Position numbers and translations under genes: made by a program
The notes under the pieces: generated by a model
The model's input: only the letters and a program-made list of their open reading frames with translations
The model's database searches: none
What the model was told of the DNA's origin: nothing
Source of the DNA: Bacillota bacterium
Lineage (GTDB): Bacteria > Bacillota > Clostridia > Lachnospirales > Lachnospiraceae
Reading direction: 5' to 3'
DNA: 42,030 bases
NCBI GenBank assembly: GCA_029779695.1
Contig: JAKPAB010000053.1
Span: 1 to 42,030, forward strand
Shown: piece by piece, positions 1 through 8,114 of the stretch
Numbering within the stretch: the stretch's first letter is position 1
How the letters are laid out: the number at the start of each line of letters is the position of its first letter

Positions 1-1
1 T

Positions 2-1129
2 TTTGTAATTACTATTATACTTGTAGAAATGAACGTAATAAAACCTCTTAAGGATGCAACAAATAGAGTGCACAAGATTAATGAAACGATTAGGAATAAG
101 CAGGGCGATCTTACTCAGAGAATACCGATTCGAAACAATGACGAAATCGGTCAGCTCTCAACAGGAATCAATCATTTTCTTGACCTTATGCAGAATATTG
201 TTAGTAAACTTGGTGGCGGCTCCAGAAAACTTATGGGACTTATTGGTAATGTTAATAGTAGTGTAAGTACATCTAATGACAATGCATCAGAAGTGAGCGC
301 AGCACTTGAAGAGCTTTCTGCATCTATGCAAGAAGTGTCTGCGACTGTCCAAACTGTTTCAACCAATACAGAAGACATAGGCAATGAAGTGGATGCTATT
401 TCTACCCAATCTAATGAAATCGCATCTTATACCAAGGAAATGGATGAAAGAGCAACAGCGCTTGCTAATACAGCTAAGATGAACAAGTCTGCTACTAATG
501 AGATGCTGGATGGCATGATAGGAACAATGAAGAAGGCTATTGATGACTCTAAGAGTGTTGACGAGGTCAATAATCTGACAGGAGAGATACTAAATATTTC
601 CTCCAAGACCAATCTTCTGGCACTTAATGCCTCAATAGAAGCAGCAAGAGCTGGTGAAGCAGGAAAAGGATTTGCAGTTGTTGCTGATGAAATCAGAGAA
701 CTGGCAGAATCTTCAAAAGAAACAGCAAATAATATTCAGGTTATTAATGATATGGTAGTTAATGCCGTTAATTCTTTGGTTGAGAATTCTCAGCAGATGC
801 TTGATTTTATGCAGGAAAGAGTATTGGCAGATTATGACGGTTTTGTAGATTCTGGAGAGCAGTACAAGGCTGATGCAAATCATATTAATGAAGCCATGCT
901 TGCATTTGCAGAAAAGACAAATAGCCTTACCAATATAATGAATGAGATGATAGGCGCAATTGGAGGAATTGCCAAGGCTTCAGAGGAAAGCGCTCAGGCT
1001 GTTGTTTCTTCTGCTGATAACACTACAAATCTTGTAGGTAAGATTTCAGATATTGATAAAGAGATGAGTGCATCTGTTGGTGAAGTTAATGGATTTACAA
1101 ATGAAATAAACATATTTACAAAGTATTGA
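2..1129 (+). CDS. Methyl-accepting chemotaxis protein, C-terminal part (5' end outside window)
   Basis: Chemoreceptor that passes ligand signals to the CheA/CheW complex at the inner face of the membrane. The reading frame is open from base 2 with no stop, so the gene begins upstream and the visible ATG at 29 is internal. The first residues (FVITIILVE) are the end of a transmembrane helix, followed by a HAMP domain (NVIKPL to DEIGQL) and a long helical signalling domain. The hairpin tip that binds CheA/CheW is clear: [20 protein letters not shown] and then [18 protein letters not shown]. The ligand-binding part is missing, so the stimulus cannot be inferred. A hairpin lies 26 bases after the stop. 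Confidence 0.95.
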   Translation, partial: FVITIILVEMNVIKPLKDATNRVHKINETIRNKQGDLTQRIPIRNNDEIGQLSTGINHFLDLMQNIVSKLGGGSRKLMGLIGNVNSSVSTSNDNASEVSAALEELSASMQEVSATVQTVSTNTEDIGNEVDAISTQSNEIASYTKEMDERATALANTAKMNKSATNEMLDGMIGTMKKAIDDSKSVDEVNNLTGEILNISSKTNLLALNASIEAARAGEAGKGFAVVADEIRELAESSKETANNIQVINDMVVNAVNSLVENSQQMLDFMQERVLADYDGFVDSGEQYKADANHINEAMLAFAEKTNSLTNIMNEMIGAIGGIAKASEESAQAVVSSADNTTNLVGKISDIDKEMSASVGEVNGFTNEINIFTKY

Positions 1130-1155
1130 TGGTTGCAAGATAAATAATTTAAACA

Positions 1156-1214
1156 GAGTCCATTGTGGTTGTTGATTAAATAGATAAATATACACGACCA
1201 CAATGGATTCTTTG
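1156..1214 (+). terminator. Probable terminator of the chemoreceptor gene
   Basis: Bases 1156-1171 pair with 1195-1210 in a 16-bp stem containing two G-T wobble pairs (core CCATTGTGGT/ACCACAATGG), with a loop of 23 bases. It is followed by a short interrupted T-rich stretch (TTTGTATTTA). The loop is long and the T tract is weak, so termination may be partial. Confidence 0.6.
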
Positions 1215-1286
1215 TATTTATAATTATAAATAATTAAAATATATGATAAGAATACGAACATTTTGTGAAACTATACTATGGTGAAA

Positions 1287-1315
1287 TTGACTTCTAATCC
1301 ATAGTTTGCTAGTAT
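1287..1315 (+). promoter_or_regulatory. Sigma-A type promoter for tRNA-Arg and the SH3-domain gene
   Basis: TTGACT (1287-1292), a 17-base spacer and TAGTAT (1310-1315), preceded by a TG extended -10 element (1307-1308). The expected start is near 1322, about 37 bases before the tRNA. An inverted repeat ACTATGG (1275-1281) / CCATAGT (1299-1305) surrounds the -35 box and could be an operator, which is inference only. Confidence 0.65.
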
Positions 1316-1358
1316 ATGTTAGTTGTTTCAAGAGATCTGATTTTCCGGGGACACATAA

Positions 1359-1432
1359 GTAGGCGTGGCGCAGTTGGATAACGCATCGGACTCCGACTCC
1401 GAAGATCGCTGGTTCGAATCCAGTCGTCTACA
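1359..1432 (+). tRNA. tRNA-Arg, anticodon CCG
   Basis: Full cloverleaf. The acceptor stem GTAGGCG pairs with CGTCTAC (one G-T pair). The D arm has a GCGC/ACGC stem, the anticodon stem is TCGGA/TCCGA with loop CTCCGAC, and the T arm is GCTGG-TTCGAAT-CCAGT. The anticodon CCG (1393-1395) reads the arginine codon CGG. The discriminator base is A1432 and CCA is not encoded. No terminator separates it from the gene starting at 1467, so the tRNA should be cut out of a longer transcript. Confidence 0.96.
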
Positions 1433-1466
1433 TTACATTAAAAATGCATTTAAACCGGAGGTTTAT

Positions 1467-2684
1467 ATGAAGAATAAATTAGCATTAATAAGAGAGTTTA
1501 TATTTGATAAATCTAAATATAGATTTTATCTTGCATTTATAGTTTTGATAGGAATTGGTCTAACACTTTTTCGCTGTACGGATAACACAGCATTGGATGA
1601 GAATCCGCTATCAGGAGCTTATTCGACGTATAAGCAGGATAAGAAATCTGAAAATAGTGATCTTACAAAACTGTTAAAAAGATATTATAAAGCCTATGCA
1701 GATGGCGATGTGGCTGGAGTAAAAGAAGTAGCGAATCCTGTTTCAGAGAGAGAAGCAAGTTATATCAAATTCTTTGGACAGTATGTAGATTCGTATGATG
1801 CCGTTAAGGTATACTTTAAGAGAGGACTTGATGACAAGTCTTACTTGGTATCTGTATCAATGAAGATTAAATTCAAAGGTATAGAGACTTCCGCAGCAGG
1901 TCTTGATTTCTTCTATGTATCTACGGATAAAGACGGCAAGCTGTATATAAATAACTTATACAGTAATTTTAATACCAACAATAATGAAAATGAAATGAAT
2001 GAAAAGGTTGTTCAGCTTATTGCAGCATTTGAACAACAGGACGATGTTCAGGCACTTCAGGCAGATATTCAGCAGAAGTTTAACGAAGCAATGTTAAAAG
2101 ATGAGAATCTGAATACATTCCTTAGCTCTACACTTACGAATGCTACTCAAAAGTGGAATTCTGATTATGAAACAGAAGAAGCCAAGAAAATACAGGAAGT
2201 AGCTGATGCTAAGAAAAAGAAAGCTGCTGCTGCTGCTGCTGCAAAACAGAAGGCTACAGATGAAAAGAACAAGGTCACTAAATATACTACTCAGGCAGTG
2301 ACAGTATATCAGGGAGCCGATTCCACCGGAGCACAGCTTGGAAACCTTCAAGCTGGATCAGAGGTTACAAAGTATGCTGATGAGAGCAGTTACAGCAGGA
2401 TCTCATACAATAATGGAAATGGTTATGTCGAGACGAAGTATCTCGCAGATACCAAGCCTGCCGAGACAGATTCTGTTCAGGTAGCAGGAATTACACCTGG
2501 AGGAGCAGTTTTGCTTCATAATACTGTTCGTGTAAGACAGGAAATGAATGAGAGCTCGTCAGTTGTAGATGTAGCGTATGCAGGAATGCAGGTAATTGTT
2601 GGTCAGAACTTCGCTACTGGTTGGACAAGCGTAACAACTTCAAATGGAAAGAGCGGATATGTTCGTTCTGATCTTTTACAGTAA
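1467..2684 (+). CDS. Membrane-anchored SH3-domain protein of unknown role
   Basis: The frame is open back to 1365, through the tRNA, but the start is ATG 1467 with GGAGG at 1457-1461. The 405-residue product has an N-terminal transmembrane anchor (about residues 20-37, YLAFIVLIGIGLTLF), then an alpha/beta extracytoplasmic region (about 65-190) of no family I recognise. A charged helical linker follows, with a KKKK and seven-alanine run. Two bacterial SH3-like modules end the protein (about 275-325 and 345-405; GNGYVETKYL and SGYVRSDLLQ are their typical ends). Such SH3 modules often bind cell wall peptides, so an envelope role is inferred. A terminator follows directly. Confidence 0.88.
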   Translation: MKNKLALIREFIFDKSKYRFYLAFIVLIGIGLTLFRCTDNTALDENPLSGAYSTYKQDKKSENSDLTKLLKRYYKAYADGDVAGVKEVANPVSEREASYIKFFGQYVDSYDAVKVYFKRGLDDKSYLVSVSMKIKFKGIETSAAGLDFFYVSTDKDGKLYINNLYSNFNTNNNENEMNEKVVQLIAAFEQQDDVQALQADIQQKFNEAMLKDENLNTFLSSTLTNATQKWNSDYETEEAKKIQEVADAKKKKAAAAAAAKQKATDEKNKVTKYTTQAVTVYQGADSTGAQLGNLQAGSEVTKYADESSYSRISYNNGNGYVETKYLADTKPAETDSVQVAGITPGGAVLLHNTVRVRQEMNESSSVVDVAYAGMQVIVGQNFATGWTSVTTSNGKSGYVRSDLLQ

Positions 2685-2713
2685 ATAGCGCAACATAATG
2701 CAATTATAAATCC

Positions 2714-2771
2714 GGGACGGAAAAGTTTCTTCTTAAGTTAGGTAAGTTGAGATTTTTCGGTCCCTTTTTTT
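2714..2771 (+). terminator. Rho-independent terminator after the SH3-domain gene
   Basis: GGGAC (2714-2718) pairs with GTCCC (2760-2764). The stem continues past one mismatch with GAAAA/TTTTC and is followed by seven T (2765-2771). It ends only 7 bases before the ribosome-binding site of rluF, so it may also work as an attenuator for the downstream genes. Confidence 0.8.
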
Positions 2772-2789
2772 ACAGAAGAGGGAAAACGG

Positions 2790-3539
2790 TTGGAAAATGG
2801 ATTTGAAATTGATTCGCAGGATAATGGATCTATGAGGATCAATAAGTATTTAAGCGCCGCAGGAGTTATGTCTCGCCGAGAGGCAGACAGAATGTTGGAC
2901 GAGGGCAGAATAAGAATAAATGGAAATACAGCATTAAAGGGAGACCGAGTATATCAGGAAGATATCGTGTTGTTTGATGGAAAAAAAATATCCGCAGAAA
3001 GCGATAGAGTGATCCTCCTTTTTAATAAACCCAAAGGTATTGTATGTACTTCATTTAAAGGTGATAAGAATAATATAATTGATTACATTAATTATCCGAG
3101 AAGAGTCTATAATGTAGGAAGACTGGATAAGGAATCAAGAGGACTTATACTTCTTACCAATATGGGAGAGCTGGTCAATCCTCTTAGTAAGGCTGGAAAT
3201 TATCATGAAAAAGAGTATGTAGTAAGAGTAGATCATGGTATCACTCCAGAGTTTATAGAGCACATGAGAAACGGGATCTATCTGGAAGAACTAGATGCTA
3301 CTACCAGAAAATGTCAGGTCATAAAAACTGATTATAATGAATTTAATATTGTTTTGACCCAGGGCCTTAACAGACAGATCAGAAGGATGTGCAATGCAGA
3401 GGGCTATCATGTACATGATCTTAAGAGAATTAGGATAATGAATCTAATGCTTGAGGATATTCCAGAGGGAAAATACAGGGAGATCACCCCCGCTGAAGAA
3501 AAGGAACTTTTTATTGAATTGAACATAGATAAAAAGTAA
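2790..3539 (+). CDS. rluF: 23S rRNA pseudouridine synthase, RluF type
   Basis: Converts a uridine of 23S rRNA to pseudouridine (position 2604 in the E. coli RluF family). An N-terminal S4 RNA-binding domain (residues 15-60, MRINKYLSAAGVMSRREADR) precedes the RsuA-type catalytic domain. The catalytic aspartate is D113 in GRLDKESRGLILLTN, and the family signature LTQGLNRQIRRMC lies near residue 190. The AGNYHEKEY segment and the C-terminal RIRIMNLMLEDIPEGKYR fit RluF better than RsuA or RluB. The TTG start is favoured by GAGGG 7-11 bases upstream; ATG 2832, where the S4 domain begins, is the alternative. It heads a likely operon with metA and the 708-residue gene. The symbol is given by family resemblance. 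Confidence 0.87.
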   Translation: MENGFEIDSQDNGSMRINKYLSAAGVMSRREADRMLDEGRIRINGNTALKGDRVYQEDIVLFDGKKISAESDRVILLFNKPKGIVCTSFKGDKNNIIDYINYPRRVYNVGRLDKESRGLILLTNMGELVNPLSKAGNYHEKEYVVRVDHGITPEFIEHMRNGIYLEELDATTRKCQVIKTDYNEFNIVLTQGLNRQIRRMCNAEGYHVHDLKRIRIMNLMLEDIPEGKYREITPAEEKELFIELNIDKK

Positions 3540-3561
3540 TTATAAAAAGAAGGTTTAGATT

Positions 3562-4485
3562 ATGCCAATTTGTACAACAAAGGATCTTCCGGTTCGAAGC
3601 ATCCTGGAAAAAGAAAATATATTTGTTATGGATGAGGACAGAGCTCTTCATCAGGACATTAGACCGATTTCCATTGGTATTTTAAATCTTATGCCCTTAA
3701 AGGAAGATACAGAGCTTATGTTGCTTCGTTCTCTTTCCAACTCGCCGCTTCAAGTGGATGTGACCTTCCTAACGGTTAAGGATCATGATTTTAAAAATGC
3801 ATCTATGAGTCATTTGAACAAATTTTATCAGACCATAGATGATATCAAGGATCAATATCTGGATGGTCTTATTATAACCGGAGCTCCGGTGGAGACCATG
3901 GAATTTGAGCAGGTAGATTATTGGGATGAAATGACCAGAATACTAGAATGGACCAAGACCCATGTTACTTCTACATTTCATATATGTTGGGGAGCGCAGG
4001 CAGGACTGTATTACCACTATGGGATCAAGAAACATATGCTTCCGGAGAAACTATTCGGAGTATATCCTCACAAGGTACTTTATAGAAAGGTACCTCTCGT
4101 AAGGGGATTCGATGATCTGTACCTGGCACCGCATTCTAGAAATACTACGGTTCTTACAGATGATGTGAAGAAACATGATGATCTGATAATACTTTCAGAA
4201 TCACCTGAGGCCGGAATATTTTTATGTATGAATGAAGATGGCTCCCAGATATTTTGCATGGGACATCCTGAGTATGATAGGTATACTCTTGATAAGGAAT
4301 ATAAAAGAGATATTGCGAAGGGAATGGACATAGCGCTCCCGAAAAATTATTATATAGATGACGATCCGAATAAGAAACCGAAATTGCAGTGGCGAGGACA
4401 TGCCAATACATTATATACTAATTGGATAAACTACTATGTTTATCAGGCAACACCATATATTTTTCTTGGTAAGCCCAAGGACTGA
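3562..4485 (+). CDS. metA: Homoserine O-acetyltransferase, MetA/HTS family
   Basis: Activates homoserine for methionine synthesis in the cytoplasm. The length (307 residues) and the whole sequence fit the HTS/MetA family: catalytic C142 in FHICWGAQA, H235 and E237 in CMGHPEYDR. Residue 111 is glutamate (GAPVETMEF). Family studies associate E111 with acetyl-CoA and G111 with succinyl-CoA, so this enzyme is predicted to make O-acetylhomoserine despite its usual 'succinyltransferase' label. It starts 22 bases after rluF with an AAGAAGG site. No SAM riboswitch or T-box is visible upstream, and no other methionine gene lies nearby. Confidence 0.93.
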   Translation: MPICTTKDLPVRSILEKENIFVMDEDRALHQDIRPISIGILNLMPLKEDTELMLLRSLSNSPLQVDVTFLTVKDHDFKNASMSHLNKFYQTIDDIKDQYLDGLIITGAPVETMEFEQVDYWDEMTRILEWTKTHVTSTFHICWGAQAGLYYHYGIKKHMLPEKLFGVYPHKVLYRKVPLVRGFDDLYLAPHSRNTTVLTDDVKKHDDLIILSESPEAGIFLCMNEDGSQIFCMGHPEYDRYTLDKEYKRDIAKGMDIALPKNYYIDDDPNKKPKLQWRGHANTLYTNWINYYVYQATPYIFLGKPKD

Positions 4486-4500
4486 AAATAAGGAGATAAA

Positions 4501-6627
4501 ATGGCACTTGAAAATTATGAAACGGGTAAGGTGCTCCATTCAACAGATGAGACGGTAACAACAGCAGAAATCATTCTTAAGGGAATTGTATCGGTTTATA
4601 TTGGTGGGCAGAAAATGATTCTTACTCAAGGGAGCTTGATAGGGCTTCAGGAGACACCACAGGAAAAGTACAATTTCACATATACGGCTGAAGAACCCGT
4701 TCAGGTATATACATATCCATTCTTGGAAGAGACCAGTATACAGAGAATAGTTGAAAATAATGCAAAGATCGCACCGGCTCTGGCAGCAAAAGCTGTAAGA
4801 GATACGCTTAATGCATTTAACGTTTATGATACTTTTTATGAAAGTGTTTCCAGAGAATTTGAGAAGCTTCACGCTCAGATAGCGGATTATCCGGTTCAGT
4901 GTAAAAAAGCAGGAGTCCAACAGAAAATGTTCCCAGGATTACTTGAAATCACTGCACCTGAAAGGAATGATCTCCTACAGGACTGGCAGATTAATTTCTT
5001 GGAGTCCATGAAAGAAAATGAGAAGAAGTTTATGATGAATTTCTACAGTGCTGACACCTCGGTTTCAGCGGGGACATTACTTATCATGTATGAGCTTCAA
5101 TCTAAAATAGAGAATGGGATAATCAGTCTGGAACAGGACCTTAGGGGAATACTGCAGGAATCAGAGGAATTTAGATCAGAAATAAAACTTCTCGAGATGA
5201 AACTCAATGCTTTAAAACAGACTATGCAGATGAGCGGCGAAGATCAGGATGGCGAAGTTCCGCTTATTAAAAATGCTATGGATATCATTCTCTCATATAG
5301 TGATATTGATAAGAATAAAGCTCTTAAAATAAAGGAATTAGTCAAACAATACAAAGAATTACCTGATAGAAGGAGTATTACTGACTCGGTCAGATTCATC
5401 AGAAAACAGCTGATAGATGGGTTCTATGAATTGTATCCTGCTTGCTTTTTAAAGAGTCGTGAAAACCCTATGAACATTCCGGCTGAAGTCCGTATGTTCC
5501 TGTTATTTGGATTCTTTGACGAAGAGCTGGCTGGAGCTGATAATACTGAGATAATGTATAGGATAATCACATCATACAGACCCGATGAAGAGGGACATGT
5601 ATTTACACTTTATCAGTGGCTCACAATGATCCAAAATGGTACAGTTGTACCATCAAGAAATGAATTTGAGCAGGACTATGAAGCATATATGCATGAGCAG
5701 AAACTTCGTGGGGACATTACCGATCAGGAATATGCAGAAAAGATTGATGATTCTAAATCAAAGCTCACCTATGAGATTAATAATCTGTTTAAGATGGGTA
5801 ATAGAATGACATTTGGCAAGATAAGTTCATATCAGCCGTTTTTTGACAGTTGCAATGTACTTATGGATTTGAAGAACTCGTATATGTCAGCAACCAAGGT
5901 CAATGATGCCATTAATACAATAATCAGTATTGATAAATCGATTTTTCGAAGAGAAAGAGAATATAGAAATGAAGAACTGGGGTTAAAAAATATCTTCGTT
6001 CATGTGGAGGTGATACCAAATATTATTTTGCTCCCGAATGTTGGCACAAGGGCAGCATTGTGGCAGGAAATCGAAGGAAAGAAAAGAGATTCCAAGGCTA
6101 GGATGATAATGCCGATATTCTTAGCAGAAGATATGACAAAGGCTTTTACAGCCCTTTGCGGAGAGTATCGTTGGGAAATCACAAAGACAGAACAGGGTGT
6201 TCATTGGAATGACCTTAAGGACTTGTCACTTACATCAGAATACAATGATTATATTCAGTTTTACAAAAAAAACAGAGAATTTAATACTGAACAGAGGGAA
6301 AAGATTAAAAAGCAGATTCAAAAAGCAGGAAGTAATCTAAGAAGAACTTTTGTGTCAGATTATTGTGTTTATATAAATTCAGAAAGCAATGGAAGTCCGC
6401 TTATGAACAGGGTTGCCAGGGGTATACTTTTTACGTACTGTCCATTTGCGCTTAGCTATAGAGAGAGAATTAAGACAAGTCCTATATATGCAAATGAGAT
6501 TAACAAATTTGAAATAAAGATGAAAGAAAAAGCTCACCCGATTTTAAACATTGCAAAAAAATTGGAAAATCAGGGAATTGATTTACCAAAGGCACTTTCG
6601 GATGAAATTGAATATATAAAGTCATAG
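4501..6627 (+). CDS. Large protein of unknown function with cyclic-nucleotide-binding-like N-terminus
   Basis: 708 residues, no signal peptide and no membrane segment, so cytoplasmic. Residues about 5-75 look like a small beta-roll of the cyclic-nucleotide-binding type (LKGIVSVYIGG, then LTQGSLIGLQE), but I cannot see a full phosphate-binding cassette, so ligand binding is uncertain. Residues about 80-260 are helical, with a coiled-coil stretch near 210-250 (LLEMKLNALKQTMQ). About 260-470 is helical and acidic. A C-terminal part (about 500-680) carries a beta-rich core (VHVEVIPNIILLPN, ARMIMPIFLAEDM) and ends in helices. I do not recognise the rest. The start is ATG 4501 with AAGGAG upstream, 15 bases after metA, so it is probably co-transcribed with metA. 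Confidence 0.85.
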   Translation: MALENYETGKVLHSTDETVTTAEIILKGIVSVYIGGQKMILTQGSLIGLQETPQEKYNFTYTAEEPVQVYTYPFLEETSIQRIVENNAKIAPALAAKAVRDTLNAFNVYDTFYESVSREFEKLHAQIADYPVQCKKAGVQQKMFPGLLEITAPERNDLLQDWQINFLESMKENEKKFMMNFYSADTSVSAGTLLIMYELQSKIENGIISLEQDLRGILQESEEFRSEIKLLEMKLNALKQTMQMSGEDQDGEVPLIKNAMDIILSYSDIDKNKALKIKELVKQYKELPDRRSITDSVRFIRKQLIDGFYELYPACFLKSRENPMNIPAEVRMFLLFGFFDEELAGADNTEIMYRIITSYRPDEEGHVFTLYQWLTMIQNGTVVPSRNEFEQDYEAYMHEQKLRGDITDQEYAEKIDDSKSKLTYEINNLFKMGNRMTFGKISSYQPFFDSCNVLMDLKNSYMSATKVNDAINTIISIDKSIFRREREYRNEELGLKNIFVHVEVIPNIILLPNVGTRAALWQEIEGKKRDSKARMIMPIFLAEDMTKAFTALCGEYRWEITKTEQGVHWNDLKDLSLTSEYNDYIQFYKKNREFNTEQREKIKKQIQKAGSNLRRTFVSDYCVYINSESNGSPLMNRVARGILFTYCPFALSYRERIKTSPIYANEINKFEIKMKEKAHPILNIAKKLENQGIDLPKALSDEIEYIKS

Positions 6628-6746
6628 ACTATTTATAATAAGAACAAATTTTATACAGCTTTTTTTGTAAAGTCCTTGTAATGTATTACGAATTTTATTA
6701 TGATTAACTTCACAGACAGAAAATCATCCCCAGTTATGGAGGATAG

Positions 6747-7385
6747 ATGGTTTTAATTAAAAATAAAAGCAAAACCGGAATATTTCTGGTTTTGTTTTTG
6801 TGTATATTGATTTTCTTATGTTCATGTAGTAAGAGTTCTTATCTGGATAAAAAAGCAGAGGCCAATAAGGCTCGATCAAATGGGGATATATCAACATCTT
6901 CGGCTAAGAACTCCGAAAATAATCAGGGAAAAAACACCAAGGACAGTGGGCAAAAGTCGGAATCTTATGAAACATGGTATGTGGAAGTCTCAGGGGCAGT
7001 GGTAAGTCCGGGAGTATATAAGATAAAACCTGGAGTCAGGATTTTTGAGGCGATCAAGAAAGCCGGTGGGATTAATGCTGAGGCATCGCTTGATGATATT
7101 AATCAGGCGGCACCCATTAAGGACGGACAGAAGATCACTATTAAGAGTAAGACAGAAGCTATGGAAACAACTGCCGGATCCGGTGGACTAGCTCTTGTTT
7201 CGTTGAATAAAGCTACTAGGGAAGAGCTAATGACACTTCCAGGAGTAGGTGAATCCAAAGCTTCGGATATTATTAAATACAGAGAAGAGAATGGTGGTTT
7301 TTCTACTTTGGAAGAACTGATGAAAATACCAGGGATTAAAGAAGGCGTTTACAATAAGCTTTCGGATAAGATTGCATTAGATTAG
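6747..7385 (+). CDS. comEA: ComEA-like DNA-binding lipoprotein
   Basis: Binds double-stranded DNA outside the membrane during natural transformation, handing it to ComEC. The N-terminus is a lipoprotein signal with lipobox LCSC (lipidated C27). A low-complexity Ser/Lys/Asn linker follows (30-70), then an SLBB domain (about 73-132, WYVEVSGAVVSPGVYKIKPG) and a C-terminal helix-hairpin-helix pair (about 150-212, LNKATREELMTLPGVGESKA and STLEELMKIPGIKEG). The length and domain order match ComEA, except that the B. subtilis protein has a transmembrane anchor. The usual partner comEC lies 3.3 kb downstream, after three inserted genes. The stop codon lies in a triple ATTAG repeat. Confidence 0.9.
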   Translation: MVLIKNKSKTGIFLVLFLCILIFLCSCSKSSYLDKKAEANKARSNGDISTSSAKNSENNQGKNTKDSGQKSESYETWYVEVSGAVVSPGVYKIKPGVRIFEAIKKAGGINAEASLDDINQAAPIKDGQKITIKSKTEAMETTAGSGGLALVSLNKATREELMTLPGVGESKASDIIKYREENGGFSTLEELMKIPGIKEGVYNKLSDKIALD

Positions 7386-7401
7386 ATTAGATTGAGGAAT
7401 T

Positions 7402-8094
7402 ATGTCAAAAAGGGTACTTGTCGTTGATGACGAAAAATTAATTGTTAAGGGAATAAAATTCAGTCTGGAACAGGACGAGATGGATGTGGATTGCGCATAC
7501 GATGGCGAGGAAGCATACAATCTTGCCATGGCTAACAAGTACGACATGATCCTTCTTGATGTTATGCTTCCCAAAATGGACGGATTTGAAGTCTTACAGA
7601 AAATAAGAGAGATCAGTAAGGTCCCGGTTATTTTGCTTACAGCAAAATCTGAGGATATGGATAAGATCCTTGGACTGGAGTATGGGGCAGATGATTATAT
7701 TACCAAGCCATTTAATATTCTAGAGGTCAAGGCCAGGATCAAGGCAATAATGCGCCGGATCACACCTGATCAACAGAAGACTCAGACTCCGCCGGATACC
7801 ATCTTGAGCGGAGATATTCGTATGAGCATTGATAGCAGGAGATTTTATATCAAGGATCGTGAATATAATCTTACGGGTAAGGAATTTGACATTATGTATC
7901 TGTTTCTTCAGAATCCTGGCAAAGTATACAACAGAGATTTGTTGCTTGAAAAAGTATGGGGAAATGATTATCCGGGAGATGCCAGAACAGTTGATGTACA
8001 TATCAGACGTCTTCGTGAAAAGATCGAGCCTAATCCCGGAGAGCCTAGGTATATTCATACCAAGTGGGGAATAGGTTACTTTTATCAGGTATAG
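7402..8094 (+). CDS. OmpR/PhoB-family response regulator
   Basis: Transcription regulator controlled by phosphorylation. The receiver domain (residues 3-117) has the acidic pair DD (9-10), phospho-acceptor D53 in ILLDVMLPKMDGFEV, T80 and K102 in YITKPFN. The C-terminal winged helix (about 135-229) has the typical LTGKEFDIMYLFLQNPGKVY and DVHIRRLREKIEPN. All key residues are present. It begins 16 bases after comEA and is followed by its probable kinase. It resembles the WalR/PhoP group, but the target genes cannot be named from the sequence. The competence context may be coincidental. Confidence 0.95.
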   Translation: MSKRVLVVDDEKLIVKGIKFSLEQDEMDVDCAYDGEEAYNLAMANKYDMILLDVMLPKMDGFEVLQKIREISKVPVILLTAKSEDMDKILGLEYGADDYITKPFNILEVKARIKAIMRRITPDQQKTQTPPDTILSGDIRMSIDSRRFYIKDREYNLTGKEFDIMYLFLQNPGKVYNRDLLLEKVWGNDYPGDARTVDVHIRRLREKIEPNPGEPRYIHTKWGIGYFYQV

Positions 8095-8114
8095 TTTGGC
8101 GAAGGGAAACGGTC

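Noticed and set aside
1365-1466. N-terminal extension of the SH3-domain protein by 34 residues
   Set aside because: This stretch is the tRNA-Arg gene and its flank; ATG 1467 has a good ribosome-binding site and begins a membrane anchor.
3540-3561. SAM riboswitch or T-box ahead of metA
   Set aside because: The gap to rluF is 22 bases, too short for either element.
7376-7390. Triple ATTAG repeat over the comEA stop codon
   Set aside because: Fifteen bases only; no sign of phase variation since any shift would alter just the last residue or two.
8064-8114. GTG start for the histidine kinase inside the regulator gene
   Set aside because: TTG 8115 has AAGGGAA at the right distance and gives a normal kinase N-terminus.
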